Origin: Paenibacillus borealis
GTDB taxonomy: Bacteria; Bacillota; Bacilli; Paenibacillales; Paenibacillaceae
Direction of reading: 5' to 3'
Length of the DNA stretch: 64,000 nucleotides
Assembly (NCBI RefSeq): GCF_000758665.1
Contig: NZ_CP009285.1
Span: 7,254,001-7,318,000, forward strand
Shown: one piece after another, positions 43,443 to 52,220 of the stretch
Layout of the letters: every line of letters starts with the position of its first letter
Numbering within the stretch: position 1 is the first letter of the stretch
Program-made: the position numbers and the translations under genes
The notes under the pieces: generated by a model
Databases searched by the model: none
Seen by the model: only the letters and a program-made list of their open reading frames with translations
Told to the model about the DNA's origin: nothing

Positions 43443-44732
43443 TTAGAACAGCTTCAGTTCCAGATACAAACCTAACAATGTGATAAATAACGTCGGAATC
43501 GTTAAGATAATTCCTGTTTTGAAATAGGTACCCCAAGAGATCTTTACACCCTTGCCCGACAGCACATGCAGCCACAGCAGAGTGGCAAGTGAGCCGATCG
43601 GCGTAATCTTCGGACCCAGATCAGAGCCGATGACATTAGCATAGATCAGAGCTTCCTTAATAAGACCTGCGGCCTGGGCGTTATCGATAGCCAGCGCCCC
43701 GATCAGCACCGTCGGCAGATTATTCATGACCGAGGAGAGGATCGCGGCGAGGAAGCCCATCCCCATCGTTGCTGCGAACAAACCGCGTTCCGCCACCTCA
43801 CTGATCATCTCTGCAAGCACATCGGTCAGTCCGGCATTGCGCAAGCCATACACCACGACATACATGCCAATGGAGAAAAAGACAATCGCCCACGGCGCTC
43901 CTTTGACCACTTCCATCGTCTTGACGTAGGGACTGCGGCGGGCCATGACCAGGAAACAAACCGCGATTACACCTGCCACGACAGAGACCGGAATGTTCAG
44001 AAATTCACTGACAAAATACCCGGCCAGCAGAAGCGCCAGCACGCCCCAGGATAACCGGAACATCCGCTTATCCTTAATCGCTTCCTCCGGACGCTTCATT
44101 CCGGCAGTGTCATATACTTTGGGTATACTTCTGCGGAAGAACAGGTATAAGACCAGAATACTGGCGGCTAGCGAGAACAGCGTAGGCAGCAGCATACGTC
44201 CTGCATACTCCGTGAAGCTGATGCCGAAGAAATCCACGGATACAATATTGACAAGATTGCTGACGATCAGCGGCAGCGAAGTGGTGTCGGCGATGAAGCC
44301 GCTGGCGATAATGAAGGGAAATACTTTCCTCTCATCAAAATTCAGCGCCCGGACCATCGCCAGCACAATCGGCGTCAGGATCAGCGCCGCCCCGTCATTG
44401 GCAAACAATGCCGCCACGACTGCGCCCAGCAGGATAACATAGATGAACATCAGCGAACCATTGCCGCGTGCTGCCGCCGCCATATGCAGGGCCGCCCATT
44501 CGAAGAATCCGATACGATCGAGGATCAAAGAAATCAGAATAATAGCTACAAATGCAAGCGTGGCATTCCACACAATCAGCGTCACATCGCGGACATCCCC
44601 GAAGCTGACCACGCCTGCTGCCAGCGCCAGCAGCGCCCCGCCGCAGGCTGACCAGCCAATGGATAAATTCCGCGGCTGCCAGATCACAAAAACCAAAGTA
44701 ATGACAAAAATCAGGCAGGCTAGAGCAACCAT
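43443..44732 (-). CDS. arsB: arsenite efflux permease ArsB
   Basis: A 429-residue membrane protein with about twelve segments of the ArsB/NhaD ion transporter superfamily ([64 protein letters not shown]). It exports arsenite or antimonite. The ATG at 44730-44732 has GGGAGG upstream and gives the usual length; the frame extends 35 codons further without a ribosome binding site. Second gene of the arsRBC unit. Confidence 0.93.
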   Translation of the reverse strand: MVALACLIFVITLVFVIWQPRNLSIGWSACGGALLALAAGVVSFGDVRDVTLIVWNATLAFVAIILISLILDRIGFFEWAALHMAAAARGNGSLMFIYVILLGAVVAALFANDGAALILTPIVLAMVRALNFDERKVFPFIIASGFIADTTSLPLIVSNLVNIVSVDFFGISFTEYAGRMLLPTLFSLAASILVLYLFFRRSIPKVYDTAGMKRPEEAIKDKRMFRLSWGVLALLLAGYFVSEFLNIPVSVVAGVIAVCFLVMARRSPYVKTMEVVKGAPWAIVFFSIGMYVVVYGLRNAGLTDVLAEMISEVAERGLFAATMGMGFLAAILSSVMNNLPTVLIGALAIDNAQAAGLIKEALIYANVIGSDLGPKITPIGSLATLLWLHVLSGKGVKISWGTYFKTGIILTIPTLFITLLGLYLELKLF

Positions 44733-44852
44733 AGTCCAGCCTCCCGTTTGACCCGCAGCAACATTTCCCGCAGCACTCCCCAATCCGATTAATTTATATA
44801 TAAGAGTAACGCCAGCCTGTCCTCCAGACGTTCTCATCGATCTAATCTTGTG

Positions 44853-45179
44853 TCAGTCGCAGCAGGCAGTAACTCCTATCTTATTCAATGAGGACAGCAG
44901 AGCATGTGAATCCGGCAGTTCATGCAGGACAGCTGTGATATGCGGCTTGCCCTCCACATTCAGGGAGTAATGCACCCACTGCCCGCGTTTGCTCTCCTTC
45001 ACTATTCCCTTGTCCTTCAGTTTGCGCAGATGCTGGCTGATGGCCGGCTGTGAGATCTCGAAGAGTTCGACGAACTCACAGACGCACCACTCCCGCTCCT
45101 GCAGCAGTCCAAGCATCATCAGGCGGGTCTTGTCGCCCAGAAGCTTCAGGTCATCAGCCACCTCGTTAAGCTTATCCAT
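44853..45179 (-). CDS. arsR: arsenical resistance operon repressor ArsR
   Basis: A 108-residue winged-helix repressor. The As(III)-binding pair Cys32/Cys34 lies in REWCVCEFVE at the start of the recognition region, followed by the DNA-binding helix SQPAISQHLRKL. A second Cys pair (CC at 106-107) ends the protein and may add metal binding. Its gene starts straight after the palindromic operator, with AAGGAGG between. It represses arsRBC until arsenite binds. Confidence 0.95.
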   Translation of the reverse strand: MDKLNEVADDLKLLGDKTRLMMLGLLQEREWCVCEFVELFEISQPAISQHLRKLKDKGIVKESKRGQWVHYSLNVEGKPHITAVLHELPDSHALLSSLNKIGVTACCD

Positions 45180-45195
45180 CGCGGTTCAGCCTCCT

Positions 45196-45246
45196 TAGTA
45201 TATAAGCCAATGCTTATATACTAAAACAGCCTTATCAAAAGGACAA
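45196..45246 (-). promoter_or_regulatory. ars promoter and ArsR operator
   Basis: A perfect inverted repeat of TAGTATATAAGC and GCTTATATACTA around CAAT (45196-45223) overlaps the -10 TAGTAT. The -35 TTGTCC (45241-45246) is 17 bases upstream. Confidence 0.85.
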
Positions 45247-45266
45247 GAGGTAATATTCCGATTCTT

Positions 45267-45298
45267 TAGTTGCACTTTACAAATATATACGCTATAAC
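45267..45298 (+). promoter_or_regulatory. marR-arsM promoter with first copy of a shared operator
   Basis: TTGCAC (45270-45275), 17 bases, TATAAC (45293-45298). The -35 lies in TAGTTGCACTTTACAAATA, which recurs almost unchanged ahead of arsM at 45784. Confidence 0.65.
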
Positions 45299-45319
45299 TG
45301 AAATACGAGGTGAACTTTA

Positions 45320-45769
45320 ATGGAAAATGCACGCGAGCTCTTTCAGATCATGACCCGGCGCTTCGGCCTGCTTAACAAAAACTGCTGCACCGTAGGCGGC
45401 CATGACATCTCCCTGGCCCAGAGCCATCTGCTCTACGAAGTGCAGCGGAGGCATAATCCCTCCATGCAGCAGATTGCGGAAGTGCTGGGAACAGATGTTA
45501 CAACCTTCAGCCGCCAGGTCCAGACACTGGCCAAAATGGGACTGGTCCGCAAAACTCCCGATCCCTCCGACGGCAGGGTATTTGTCTTGTCTTTAACGGA
45601 GCAAGGCTCATCTGTAGCCGCTACCATCGACCGGCAAATGAATGAATATCTGGAGGAAGTCTTCTCCTACATGTCTGAGTTTGAACAGGAAACCGTGCTG
45701 CGGTCGGTGAAGATCTTCAATGAAGCTATGGGGAAATCAAGCAAATGCTGCGCGCCTGTCTCAGGCTGA
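45320..45769 (+). CDS. MarR-family regulator with Cys pairs
   Basis: A 149-residue winged-helix protein (MQQIAEVLGTDVTTFSRQVQTLAKMGLVRKTPDPSDGR as recognition helix and wing). Two Cys pairs, Cys22-Cys23 near the dimer helix and Cys143-Cys144 near the end, would suit arsenical binding. It is divergent from arsR and heads a unit with arsM and arsN1. The operator-like word upstream occurs again before arsM, so it probably controls itself and the two resistance genes. Confidence 0.85.
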   Translation: MENARELFQIMTRRFGLLNKNCCTVGGHDISLAQSHLLYEVQRRHNPSMQQIAEVLGTDVTTFSRQVQTLAKMGLVRKTPDPSDGRVFVLSLTEQGSSVAATIDRQMNEYLEEVFSYMSEFEQETVLRSVKIFNEAMGKSSKCCAPVSG

Positions 45770-45783
45770 TTTCTCTCATTACA

Positions 45784-45806
45784 TAGTTGCAATTTGCAAT
45801 TAATAC
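45784..45806 (+). promoter_or_regulatory. second copy of the marR-region operator, ahead of arsM
   Basis: TAGTTGCAATTTGCAATTA, with a TTGCAA-TTTGCAA dyad, matches the site at 45267 in 17 of the first 20 positions. It lies between the MarR stop and the arsM ribosome binding site. Confidence 0.55.
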
Positions 45807-45815
45807 GAAGGAGTG

Positions 45816-46634
45816 ATGAACTTGAACCAACCAACTCATGATGGAATCCGCCAAAATGTACGAACCCGTTATCAGCAAATCGCTGTTACTGGGCGATCCG
45901 CTCCCTCCGTTTGTTCCCCGGAGGAGACTTCCTCTGGCTGCTGTTCGGCACCAGCCGATTTCAACAGTATTTCCGCAAGTCTTGGTTATTCCGGCGAAGA
46001 ATTGAACGCTGTGCCGGAAGGCGCGAATCTTGGACTTGGCTGCGGCAATCCGCAGGCAATTGCCGGACTGCAGCCTGGAGAAACCGTTCTGGATCTTGGC
46101 AGCGGCGGCGGCTTTGACTGTTTCCTGGCTTCCCGCCAGGTGGGGGCATCCGGTTCTGTCATAGGCGTCGACATGACCCCTGAAATGATCAGCCGGGCAC
46201 GTGATAATGCCACCCGGGGACATTACGCCAATACCAGCTTCCGGCTGGGAGAGATCGAACATCTGCCTGTCGCCGATGCCAGCATAGACGTCATTATCTC
46301 CAACTGCGTAATCAACCTCTCTCCTGATAAGCAGCAAGTATTCAATGAAGCGTTCCGCGTACTGTTACCCGGCGGAAGGCTGGCGATTTCCGACATCGTC
46401 ACCACTGCCGAGCTGCCTCCAGAAATCGCACAGGATTTGGGCAACCTTTATTCCGGCTGTATCTCAGGAGCCTCCTCCATGCCTGCCCTGCATACCATGC
46501 TGGCGAACAGCGGTTTCATCCGGATATCAGTCGAGCCTAAGGATGAATCCCGCACCTTCATTAAAGACTGGGTTCCCGGTGCAGACATTGACCAGTATAT
46601 TGCCTCAGCAGTAATTACTGCTGTGAAGCCATAA
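45816..46634 (+). CDS. arsM: arsenite S-adenosylmethionine methyltransferase ArsM
   Basis: About 272 residues. SAM-binding motif VLDLGSGGGFDCFLA; the arsenite-binding cysteines seen in the family occur in SNCVINLS and YSGCISGA, with further Cys in VCSPEE and GCCSAP near the N terminus and GLGCGNP. It methylates As(III) to volatile or trivalent products. Start is uncertain: the ATG at 45816 is only two bases after AAGGAG, while a TTG at 45822 has ideal spacing. Together with arsN1 it extends the island from efflux to organoarsenical chemistry. Confidence 0.93.
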   Translation: MNLNQPTHDGIRQNVRTRYQQIAVTGRSAPSVCSPEETSSGCCSAPADFNSISASLGYSGEELNAVPEGANLGLGCGNPQAIAGLQPGETVLDLGSGGGFDCFLASRQVGASGSVIGVDMTPEMISRARDNATRGHYANTSFRLGEIEHLPVADASIDVIISNCVINLSPDKQQVFNEAFRVLLPGGRLAISDIVTTAELPPEIAQDLGNLYSGCISGASSMPALHTMLANSGFIRISVEPKDESRTFIKDWVPGADIDQYIASAVITAVKP

Positions 46635-46663
46635 TTCGCAAGGTACCTTAGGAGGCCGATAAT

Positions 46664-47164
46664 ATGCTTTCGACATTAATGATTCGTCCCGCCACATTCC
46701 AAGATCTTACCAGCATCCAGCATATCTATAATCAGGGGATTGAAGACCGGATTGCTACACTGGAAAGCTCAGCTAAAGATTTGAATGCGATGTCTGACTG
46801 GTTCCAGGAACATCAAGGACGCTTTATTATACTCGTTGCTGAAGCCGAAGGCAGTGTTCTGGGCTGGGCTTCACTCAATCGTTATTCCCACCGCTGCGCT
46901 TATGACGGTGTCGCCGATCTCTCCATTTATATTGAACGGGCCTCCCGCGGCCGTGGCATTGGCAGTCTATTACTGCATGCCCTCGAGGAAAAGGCTGTAG
47001 CAGCTGATTTCTATAAAATTGTGCTGTTCACTTTTCCATTTAACCCGATGGCTCAGGGCTTATACCGCAAAGGCGGTTACCGTGAGGTTGGCGTCTTCGA
47101 GAAACAGGGAAAACTGGACGGCCGCATGACTGATGTGATGATTATGGAGAAGCTGCTGCTTTAA
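46664..47164 (+). CDS. arsN1: GNAT acetyltransferase, ArsN1-like (arsinothricin/phosphinothricin type)
   Basis: 166 residues of the phosphinothricin acetyltransferase branch: IRPATFQDLTSIQHIYNQGIEDR, VLGWASLNRYSHRCAYDGVADLSIYIE, acetyl-CoA loop RGRGIGSLLLHALEEKA, and the end KIVLFTFPFNPMAQGLYRKGGYREVGVFEKQGKLDG. In ars gene clusters such proteins (ArsN1) acetylate the arsenic antibiotic arsinothricin. It follows arsM by 29 bp with TTAGGAGG ahead of the ATG. The link to arsinothricin is by context and family. Confidence 0.85.
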   Translation: MLSTLMIRPATFQDLTSIQHIYNQGIEDRIATLESSAKDLNAMSDWFQEHQGRFIILVAEAEGSVLGWASLNRYSHRCAYDGVADLSIYIERASRGRGIGSLLLHALEEKAVAADFYKIVLFTFPFNPMAQGLYRKGGYREVGVFEKQGKLDGRMTDVMIMEKLLL

Positions 47165-47300
47165 TGAATATTTTATACGCCTAAGTACTAACCGCATCTA
47201 TCTCTTCATAGGCTAGATTATGGGGAACGCAGCAGCTTCTTGGAGAGGAGATGCAGGTCCGAAGAGCCATCCTTGCCAGTGGATTGGAGGCCGGACCACC

Positions 47301-47381
47301 ATGAGTACAGATCAGCTCATCGCATTGCTCGTTCTTATCATTATGATCGTACAGCTTGCTGTCAAAAAGGATAAATCCTGA
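47301..47381 (+). CDS. 26-residue membrane peptide, possible type I toxin
   Basis: MSTDQLIALLVLIIMIVQLA then VKKDKS: one hydrophobic helix with a charged end, like short holin-like toxins of Bacillales type I toxin-antitoxin pairs (TxpA/BsrG kind). GGAGG lies ten bases ahead of the ATG, and a strong hairpin follows 12 bp after the stop. The 130-base region upstream (47165-47300) has no other gene. No antitoxin RNA could be proven from sequence, though a transcript from the opposite strand over the terminator would be the usual design. Confidence 0.5.
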   Translation: MSTDQLIALLVLIIMIVQLAVKKDKS

Positions 47382-47392
47382 GGACAGCAAAC

Positions 47393-47437
47393 AGCCAAGC
47401 GAATCCGGGGGTCACCCCGGTTTGCTTGGCTTTGTTT
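47393..47437 (+). terminator. terminator after the 26-residue peptide gene
   Basis: AGCCAAGC..CCGGGG pairs with CCCCGG..GCTTGGCT, followed by TTTGTTT. Confidence 0.75.
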
Positions 47438-47460
47438 GGCTGGGCTTCGGTTCCGGCCGG

Positions 47461-49164
47461 TTATTTCACAAAAATGCGAATCTGACGTTCACCCGTACGC
47501 TTCATTACCCGGTACCCGCTATCCGCTGCCGTTGCCATTCCGTTGTCATCCGGGCGGCAGTAGCCCCCGGCTATGCAGGTGCCGTCATCACGGACAAGCA
47601 GCTTGCCGACGATCCCTACAGCTACCCATTCTTCTCTATCCTGGCGGGAAACATATTCAAGGGAACCATCCCATTCAGGGTTAAGTACCGGTTCTGATTT
47701 CGTACCCGCCTCACGGACAATATCGCCGTATTCATTTCTAACCTCAGCGACCTCTACCTCATGATACAGAATCCGGTCCCATTCATCAGTCACGAACATG
47801 CCGTTCCAGCGCAGATCACTCGAATCGGCAACAATAGCTGGCCTGGCACTGATAACACCAAGAATATATTCATCCGCTGCCTTGGCTTTACGGATTCTGT
47901 CACTGGCTTCATCAAATGTAACGAAATAACCTGCGTCAATGGTGCGCCCGTCCGCGGTCTCGAACATTTCTGCATAATCCGCTGCACCTGGAGACATCAG
48001 CGTACCATCCAGATAAATATTACCCGTAAGCCCTTCAATCACTGCCGAGTTAAAAGTCGGACCGACTGCCATCCCGTTGGCCAGATGCCACGAGTACGGA
48101 AACCGCGTTGAGCCGTTCTGGCCCATGATATGGGCGCCTGTATGCTCCGCAAGTACAACTGTCGCTTCTCCCTCTGCATGTGAGTTCGGAGCAAATGCCT
48201 GGGTCTGGAACCCTTCCGCATGGGAAGCCTGGCCGGAAGCCGTGGTATCCGCTCCTTCGGCATGCGCATAAGGAGCATTCGCCAGTGTACCGACCCCCTC
48301 GGCGTGGGAAAAGGAACCACTAGCTTGTGTGTTGGCCCCTTCGGCATGGCCGGAAGCTCCGCTGGCTGTAGTCTGGAAGCCCTCGGCGTGCGAAGCTGTT
48401 CCGCTGGCTGTTGTGCTCTGCCCTTCGGCATGCGAACCAACATTGCCGCTGGCTGTTGTTGCTAATCCTTCGGCATGGGATGAGGTTCCGCTGGCTACAG
48501 TGTTCTGCCCCTCAGCATGTGAATAATCGCCAAGGGCAGAAGGTCCTGCACCTAACATGATATCCGCTGTACCGCCTTCCGCATGGGAAGCGAAGCCCAT
48601 GGAGGTGGTCCCCACCCCTTCGGCATGTGAACCGGAACCACTGGCGAAGTTGGGGGCCGGATTACCCTGAGCGTCCACACCGCCGCCCTCAACGTGAGAT
48701 GCCCGGCCGCTGGCTGAATTCCCCTCTCCCTCCGCATGGGCATTGATCGCTGTCGTCTGCGTTGATGTATTGAAGCCTTCTGTATGTGAACGGGCACCCC
48801 ACGCCTGTGTACCGAATCCCTCGGAGTGGGCCTCGAGGCCGGCAGCCAGCGTCGTCGAGCCCTCCGCGTGTGAGCCTTCGCCCAGCGCGTTGGTTAAATA
48901 ACCTTCTGCATGCGCCGCCACTCCGCTGGCGATGGTAGAAGACCCTTCTGCATGTGCCGTATCATTCGTTGCCTGGGAGAGATACCCTTCCGCATGCGAT
49001 GCGCTTCCGCTGGCAATAGTAGTATTACCTTCGGCATGCGAGGTATCTCCGCTGGCAAGTGTGGAGAATCCTTCAGAATGAGCGGCTGCACCGCTCGCCG
49101 TTGTATTCAGCCCCTCGGCATGCGCAGCAAAGCCGCTCGCCGTATTCCCTACTCCGCTTCCCAT
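47461..49164 (-). CDS. YadA-like head-repeat protein with C-terminal peptidase G2 domain
   Basis: About 567 residues. Residues 1-345 consist of some two dozen degenerate repeats of 13 to 16 residues around SHAEGxxTxASG, the pattern of YadA-like left-handed beta-roll heads, which trimerise. The C-terminal 200 residues (from about IEGLTGNIYLDGTLMSPGAADYAEMFE, including DGRTIDAGYFVTFD and ILGVISARPAIV) match the peptidase G2 autoproteolytic domain of phage tail and spore or surface fibres, which folds as a trimer and then cuts itself off. No signal peptide and no phage genes nearby. Start at the ATG 49162-49164; a GTG three codons earlier is possible. Confidence 0.85.
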   Translation of the reverse strand: MGSGVGNTASGFAAHAEGLNTTASGAAAHSEGFSTLASGDTSHAEGNTTIASGSASHAEGYLSQATNDTAHAEGSSTIASGVAAHAEGYLTNALGEGSHAEGSTTLAAGLEAHSEGFGTQAWGARSHTEGFNTSTQTTAINAHAEGEGNSASGRASHVEGGGVDAQGNPAPNFASGSGSHAEGVGTTSMGFASHAEGGTADIMLGAGPSALGDYSHAEGQNTVASGTSSHAEGLATTASGNVGSHAEGQSTTASGTASHAEGFQTTASGASGHAEGANTQASGSFSHAEGVGTLANAPYAHAEGADTTASGQASHAEGFQTQAFAPNSHAEGEATVVLAEHTGAHIMGQNGSTRFPYSWHLANGMAVGPTFNSAVIEGLTGNIYLDGTLMSPGAADYAEMFETADGRTIDAGYFVTFDEASDRIRKAKAADEYILGVISARPAIVADSSDLRWNGMFVTDEWDRILYHEVEVAEVRNEYGDIVREAGTKSEPVLNPEWDGSLEYVSRQDREEWVAVGIVGKLLVRDDGTCIAGGYCRPDDNGMATAADSGYRVMKRTGERQIRIFVK

Positions 49165-49278
49165 CCTGATCACCGCTTTCGTCGTATTACAATATATTTA
49201 TGTCTGCGGACGAGCGGCGGTAACGGCGGTATGGCCAAGTTATAGGGCGCTTTTCATTTCGGATTCCACTTACTAAAG

Positions 49279-49307
49279 TTGAGAAACATTAAAAAGTATA
49301 GTAGAAT
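49279..49307 (+). promoter_or_regulatory. promoter of the second LLM gene
   Basis: TTGAGA (49279-49284), 17 bases, TAGAAT (49302-49307), 28 bp ahead of the ATG. Confidence 0.6.
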
Positions 49308-49335
49308 GATTATATGAAGAAGGGGGCGGATTGAT

Positions 49336-50406
49336 ATGGCCGAGGAGAAACAATTGATGGAAATAGGAATAAGCACGTTTTTGGAGACTACGCCTGATCC
49401 GGTAACGGGCAAAACGATCAGCCATGCGGAGAGACTGCGCGAAGCTGTAGAAGAAATTGTGCTCGCTGATCAGGCGGGCCTGGACGTATATGGAATAGGT
49501 GAACATCACCGGGCGGACTATGCAGGCAGCGCTCCGGCTGTAGTTCTTGCCGCAGCAGCAGCTACGACCAAACGGATCAGATTGACCAGTGCTGTCAGCG
49601 TCTTGTCTTCGGATGACCCGGTTCGGGTATACCAGGATTTCGCTACTCTGGATGGGCTGTCGAATGGCCGGGCGGAGATTATGGCGGGCCGCGGATCATT
49701 CATCGAGTCTTTCCCGCTGTTTGGCTACAGCCTGGATGATTATGATGAATTGTTCGAAGAGAACCTGGAGCTGCTGCTGGCGATCCGCGCTTCCGAGAAG
49801 GTCACCTGGCGCGGCGGCCATCGCCCGGCGATTCATAACCTTGCGGTCTATCCCCGCGCCGTCCAGGAGCCGCTTCCCGTCTGGGTGGCGAGCGGCGGCA
49901 ATCCCGAATCCGCCGTGCGGGCCGGAACGCTCGGCCTTCCGATCGCCTTCGCGATCATTGGCGGCATGCCGGAGCGGTTCGCTCCGCTCGTCGCCTTATA
50001 CAAGGAAGCCGCTGTACGCGCGGGACATAATCCTGACAAGCTGCAGATTGCCACGCACTCCCACGGCTTCGTAGGTGAAACTAACGAACAGGCAGCCGCC
50101 TTGTTCTACCCGTCCACCGCAGCCCAGATGAATGTCATCGGACGCGAACGGGGCTGGGGCGGAACCTACAACCGTGCGGCCTTTGACGATGCCCGCAGCC
50201 TGCGCGGCGCCCTCTATGTCGGCGACGCTGAATATGTAGCCGAGAAGATCATCCTGCTGCGCAAGAATCTTGGCGTGACCCGCTTCTTCCTGCATGTGAA
50301 TGTCGGCACCATGCCGCATCGCGAGGTGCTGCGCGCCATTGAGCTATTGGGCACCAAGGTTGCCCCAATCGTGCATCAGGAATTAGCCCGTATCGAGGCT
50401 AAATAA
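49336..50406 (+). CDS. LLM-class flavin-dependent oxidoreductase (second)
   Basis: A 356-residue luciferase-like enzyme paralogous to 17816-18955: [69 protein letters not shown] line up closely. It would use reduced FMN and oxygen on an unknown substrate. AAGGGGG precedes the ATG. It lacks the Asn/Gln/Gly-rich N terminus of its paralogue and has no sulfur-related neighbours. Monocistronic with its own promoter and terminator. Confidence 0.85.
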   Translation: MAEEKQLMEIGISTFLETTPDPVTGKTISHAERLREAVEEIVLADQAGLDVYGIGEHHRADYAGSAPAVVLAAAAATTKRIRLTSAVSVLSSDDPVRVYQDFATLDGLSNGRAEIMAGRGSFIESFPLFGYSLDDYDELFEENLELLLAIRASEKVTWRGGHRPAIHNLAVYPRAVQEPLPVWVASGGNPESAVRAGTLGLPIAFAIIGGMPERFAPLVALYKEAAVRAGHNPDKLQIATHSHGFVGETNEQAAALFYPSTAAQMNVIGRERGWGGTYNRAAFDDARSLRGALYVGDAEYVAEKIILLRKNLGVTRFFLHVNVGTMPHREVLRAIELLGTKVAPIVHQELARIEAK

Positions 50407-50421
50407 ATGATATTTTGACCC

Positions 50422-50479
50422 TAATACACCAAAAACACTTCAGGCGCTTATCGGCTCTTGAAGTGTTTTTGGTGTATTC
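50422..50479. terminator. bidirectional terminator after LLM gene 2
   Basis: AATACACCAAAAACACTTCA (50423-50442) pairs perfectly with its complement at 50459-50478. Confidence 0.85.
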
Positions 50480-50495
50480 TTATTAAAAGGCGGTG

Positions 50496-51281
50496 TTACA
50501 GCGGTCTCAGCAACCCCTGCATCGCCGCCGCCACATCTGCCGGATTGGTAATCGGCAGGAAATGGTAGCCGCTCCCGATTATTCGTACATCCGCCTCAGG
50601 ATGGGTGTCCCTGAAATGCTGCATTTTCTCCAGACCGAATTCATCCAGGCTCATTTCGGCCAACAGCAATAACATAGGGATATCTGTAGCTTGTTTCAGG
50701 CAATAATCGTTGTCTGTTACTTCCCTGCTCAGACTATTTAAGGCCTGTTCACGGCTATGATGAATATAGGAATCATCCAGCGGATAGAAGTTATTCATCA
50801 AATAGTCCTTGAATAATTGTTGTTCGGGTTCAGCAAGCTTGTCCATCGCCAGGACGGTTTCATCCACTGCCTGTTCAAGCTCCTTCAGACTATCAATGAC
50901 GGGTAACGTAATCTCCCCCTCATCCTCTTCCCTGTCTGCAAGGAAATAATATCCGCCATCGAGCAAAGTAAGTGACTTCACATAAGCAGGATACTCTGCA
51001 TAAAAGGCCTCACATATCCAAGCGCCAATGGAATTCCCTGCGAAATGCGCTGCCGGAACCTGCAGATCATTCAGAATCCGCTTAATCTCCCGTACAAAAG
51101 CTCCAATAGACACATCTGCCTGATCGTCCTGGTTATGCCCTGGCAGGTCTACGGCGATGATCTTATACTCCTCCATCTCAGCAGCTAGAGGAGCGTATAT
51201 TTCTTTTCGTTCACCAAGCGCCGGAAGCGCAACCAGCACTTCACTGCCGTGTCCGGCATTGTAGACAATATACCGTTCCAT
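50496..51281 (-). CDS. alpha/beta hydrolase
   Basis: 261 residues with the fold's markers: VLVALPALGERKEIYAPL, DLPGHNQDD, nucleophile Ser84 in AGNSIGAW, and catalytic His in GSGYHFLPI near the end. The type is that of small esterases, lactonases or C-C hydrolases; the substrate is unknown. CTGGAGG precedes the ATG. It follows an isochorismatase-like gene by 29 bp in the same direction, so the two probably form an operon. Confidence 0.8.
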   Translation of the reverse strand: MERYIVYNAGHGSEVLVALPALGERKEIYAPLAAEMEEYKIIAVDLPGHNQDDQADVSIGAFVREIKRILNDLQVPAAHFAGNSIGAWICEAFYAEYPAYVKSLTLLDGGYYFLADREEDEGEITLPVIDSLKELEQAVDETVLAMDKLAEPEQQLFKDYLMNNFYPLDDSYIHHSREQALNSLSREVTDNDYCLKQATDIPMLLLLAEMSLDEFGLEKMQHFRDTHPEADVRIIGSGYHFLPITNPADVAAAMQGLLRPL

Positions 51282-51310
51282 TGTTTTTCCTCCAGCCTTG
51301 CAGGACTCCC

Positions 51311-51796
51311 TTACTGCACTAACGCTTCAATCACAGGATACGAGATCAGTTTGCGGTCCCTGTAGGTTGCAGGAATCACGTCAATCTTCGAGCTTAGAAT
51401 CCCATCCTGCAGAAGTACAGCCTTGAACCCTCTTTCCATAGCCCCGTTATAGGTGAACAGTACGCAGTGCTCAGCGGCATATCCCGAGAGAATCAGCAGA
51501 TCGATGCCTTGCTCCAGCACAATCTTTTCCAGATCCGTCTTCCAAAAAGCATTCGAATATTCCTTCGTCACTCTTAGATCTGTCTCCTTAACATCAATGC
51601 CCGGAATAATCTTGAATTTCTCCTCATCGGAAGGCTGCATCCCCTCGATGTCCTGGATATGAATCACAGTATGATCTTTGGAGCGCAGCAGCTCCGAGAC
51701 ATAATTAATGAACTCGCAGGCTTGATCTATTGCCTTCTGCTCCACCTTGCTCAAATGAACCTCTTGCACGTCAATAATTAACAAACCGATCTTCAT
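51311..51796 (-). CDS. isochorismatase-family cysteine hydrolase
   Basis: 161 residues with the catalytic triad of the family: Asp9 in LLIIDVQ, Lys78 in RVTKEYSNAF, and Cys111 in LSGYAAEHCVLFT. Members hydrolyse amides or ureides such as nicotinamide, N-carbamoylsarcosine or isochorismate. It lacks longer insertions and is close to nicotinamidase-related small hydrolases. First gene of a two-gene unit with the alpha/beta hydrolase. Confidence 0.85.
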   Translation of the reverse strand: MKIGLLIIDVQEVHLSKVEQKAIDQACEFINYVSELLRSKDHTVIHIQDIEGMQPSDEEKFKIIPGIDVKETDLRVTKEYSNAFWKTDLEKIVLEQGIDLLILSGYAAEHCVLFTYNGAMERGFKAVLLQDGILSSKIDVIPATYRDRKLISYPVIEALVQ

Positions 51797-51898
51797 CCAT
51801 TCTTCCTCCCTATTAGCTAAATAAAAGGAACTTCACATAATCCTCTCCAATTGTACAACAGGCTCCGATCAGCTGCATCAATAGAAGCAGCTTTCAAT

Positions 51899-51924
51899 AC
51901 AAAAAGGCTGCCCTCGGCAGCCTC
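51899..51924 (-). terminator. terminator after the SDR/GNAT-remnant unit
   Basis: Minus strand AGGCTGCC/GGCAGCCT with loop GAG, then TTTTTG. Confidence 0.8.
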
Positions 51925-51943
51925 TTTGAAACTCTACTGAAAT

Positions 51944-52218
51944 TTAATTCAGCATTTTTTTCAGATCAATTCTCGTATAGGTTGTTTCGTTCCCACGGAA
52001 GGCCTCTTGTACATAGAGGTCACTTAATTTAGGGCCCGGACTCCCGCTTAACTTCAGAACCTCAAGCCAATGATCGTTTCGTTGTTCTCAGCTACTATTA
52101 AGCATACATCCCCTTGGTTATGTTGTTCCAGATACCCCAGAAACAGGCCCTCGTGATTTCTGATCCTCAATAAACTATTCAAATCACTGCCGTTCGCAGG
52201 TCTTATCTTGTAATTCAT
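51944..52218 (-). pseudogene. frameshifted, shortened GNAT acetyltransferase remnant
   Basis: From the ATG at 52216-52218 (GGAGG seven bases ahead) the frame reads MNYKIRPANGSDLNSLLRIR and on to ETIIGL, then stops after 54 codons. Shifting frame at that point continues VLKLSGSPGPKLSDLYVQEAFRG to a stop at 51944. The joined text matches the order of a GNAT domain up to the acetyl-CoA loop, where it turns into unrelated residues. It starts two bases past the SDR stop, so it was once translationally coupled. Confidence 0.7.
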
Positions 52219-52220
52219 CT

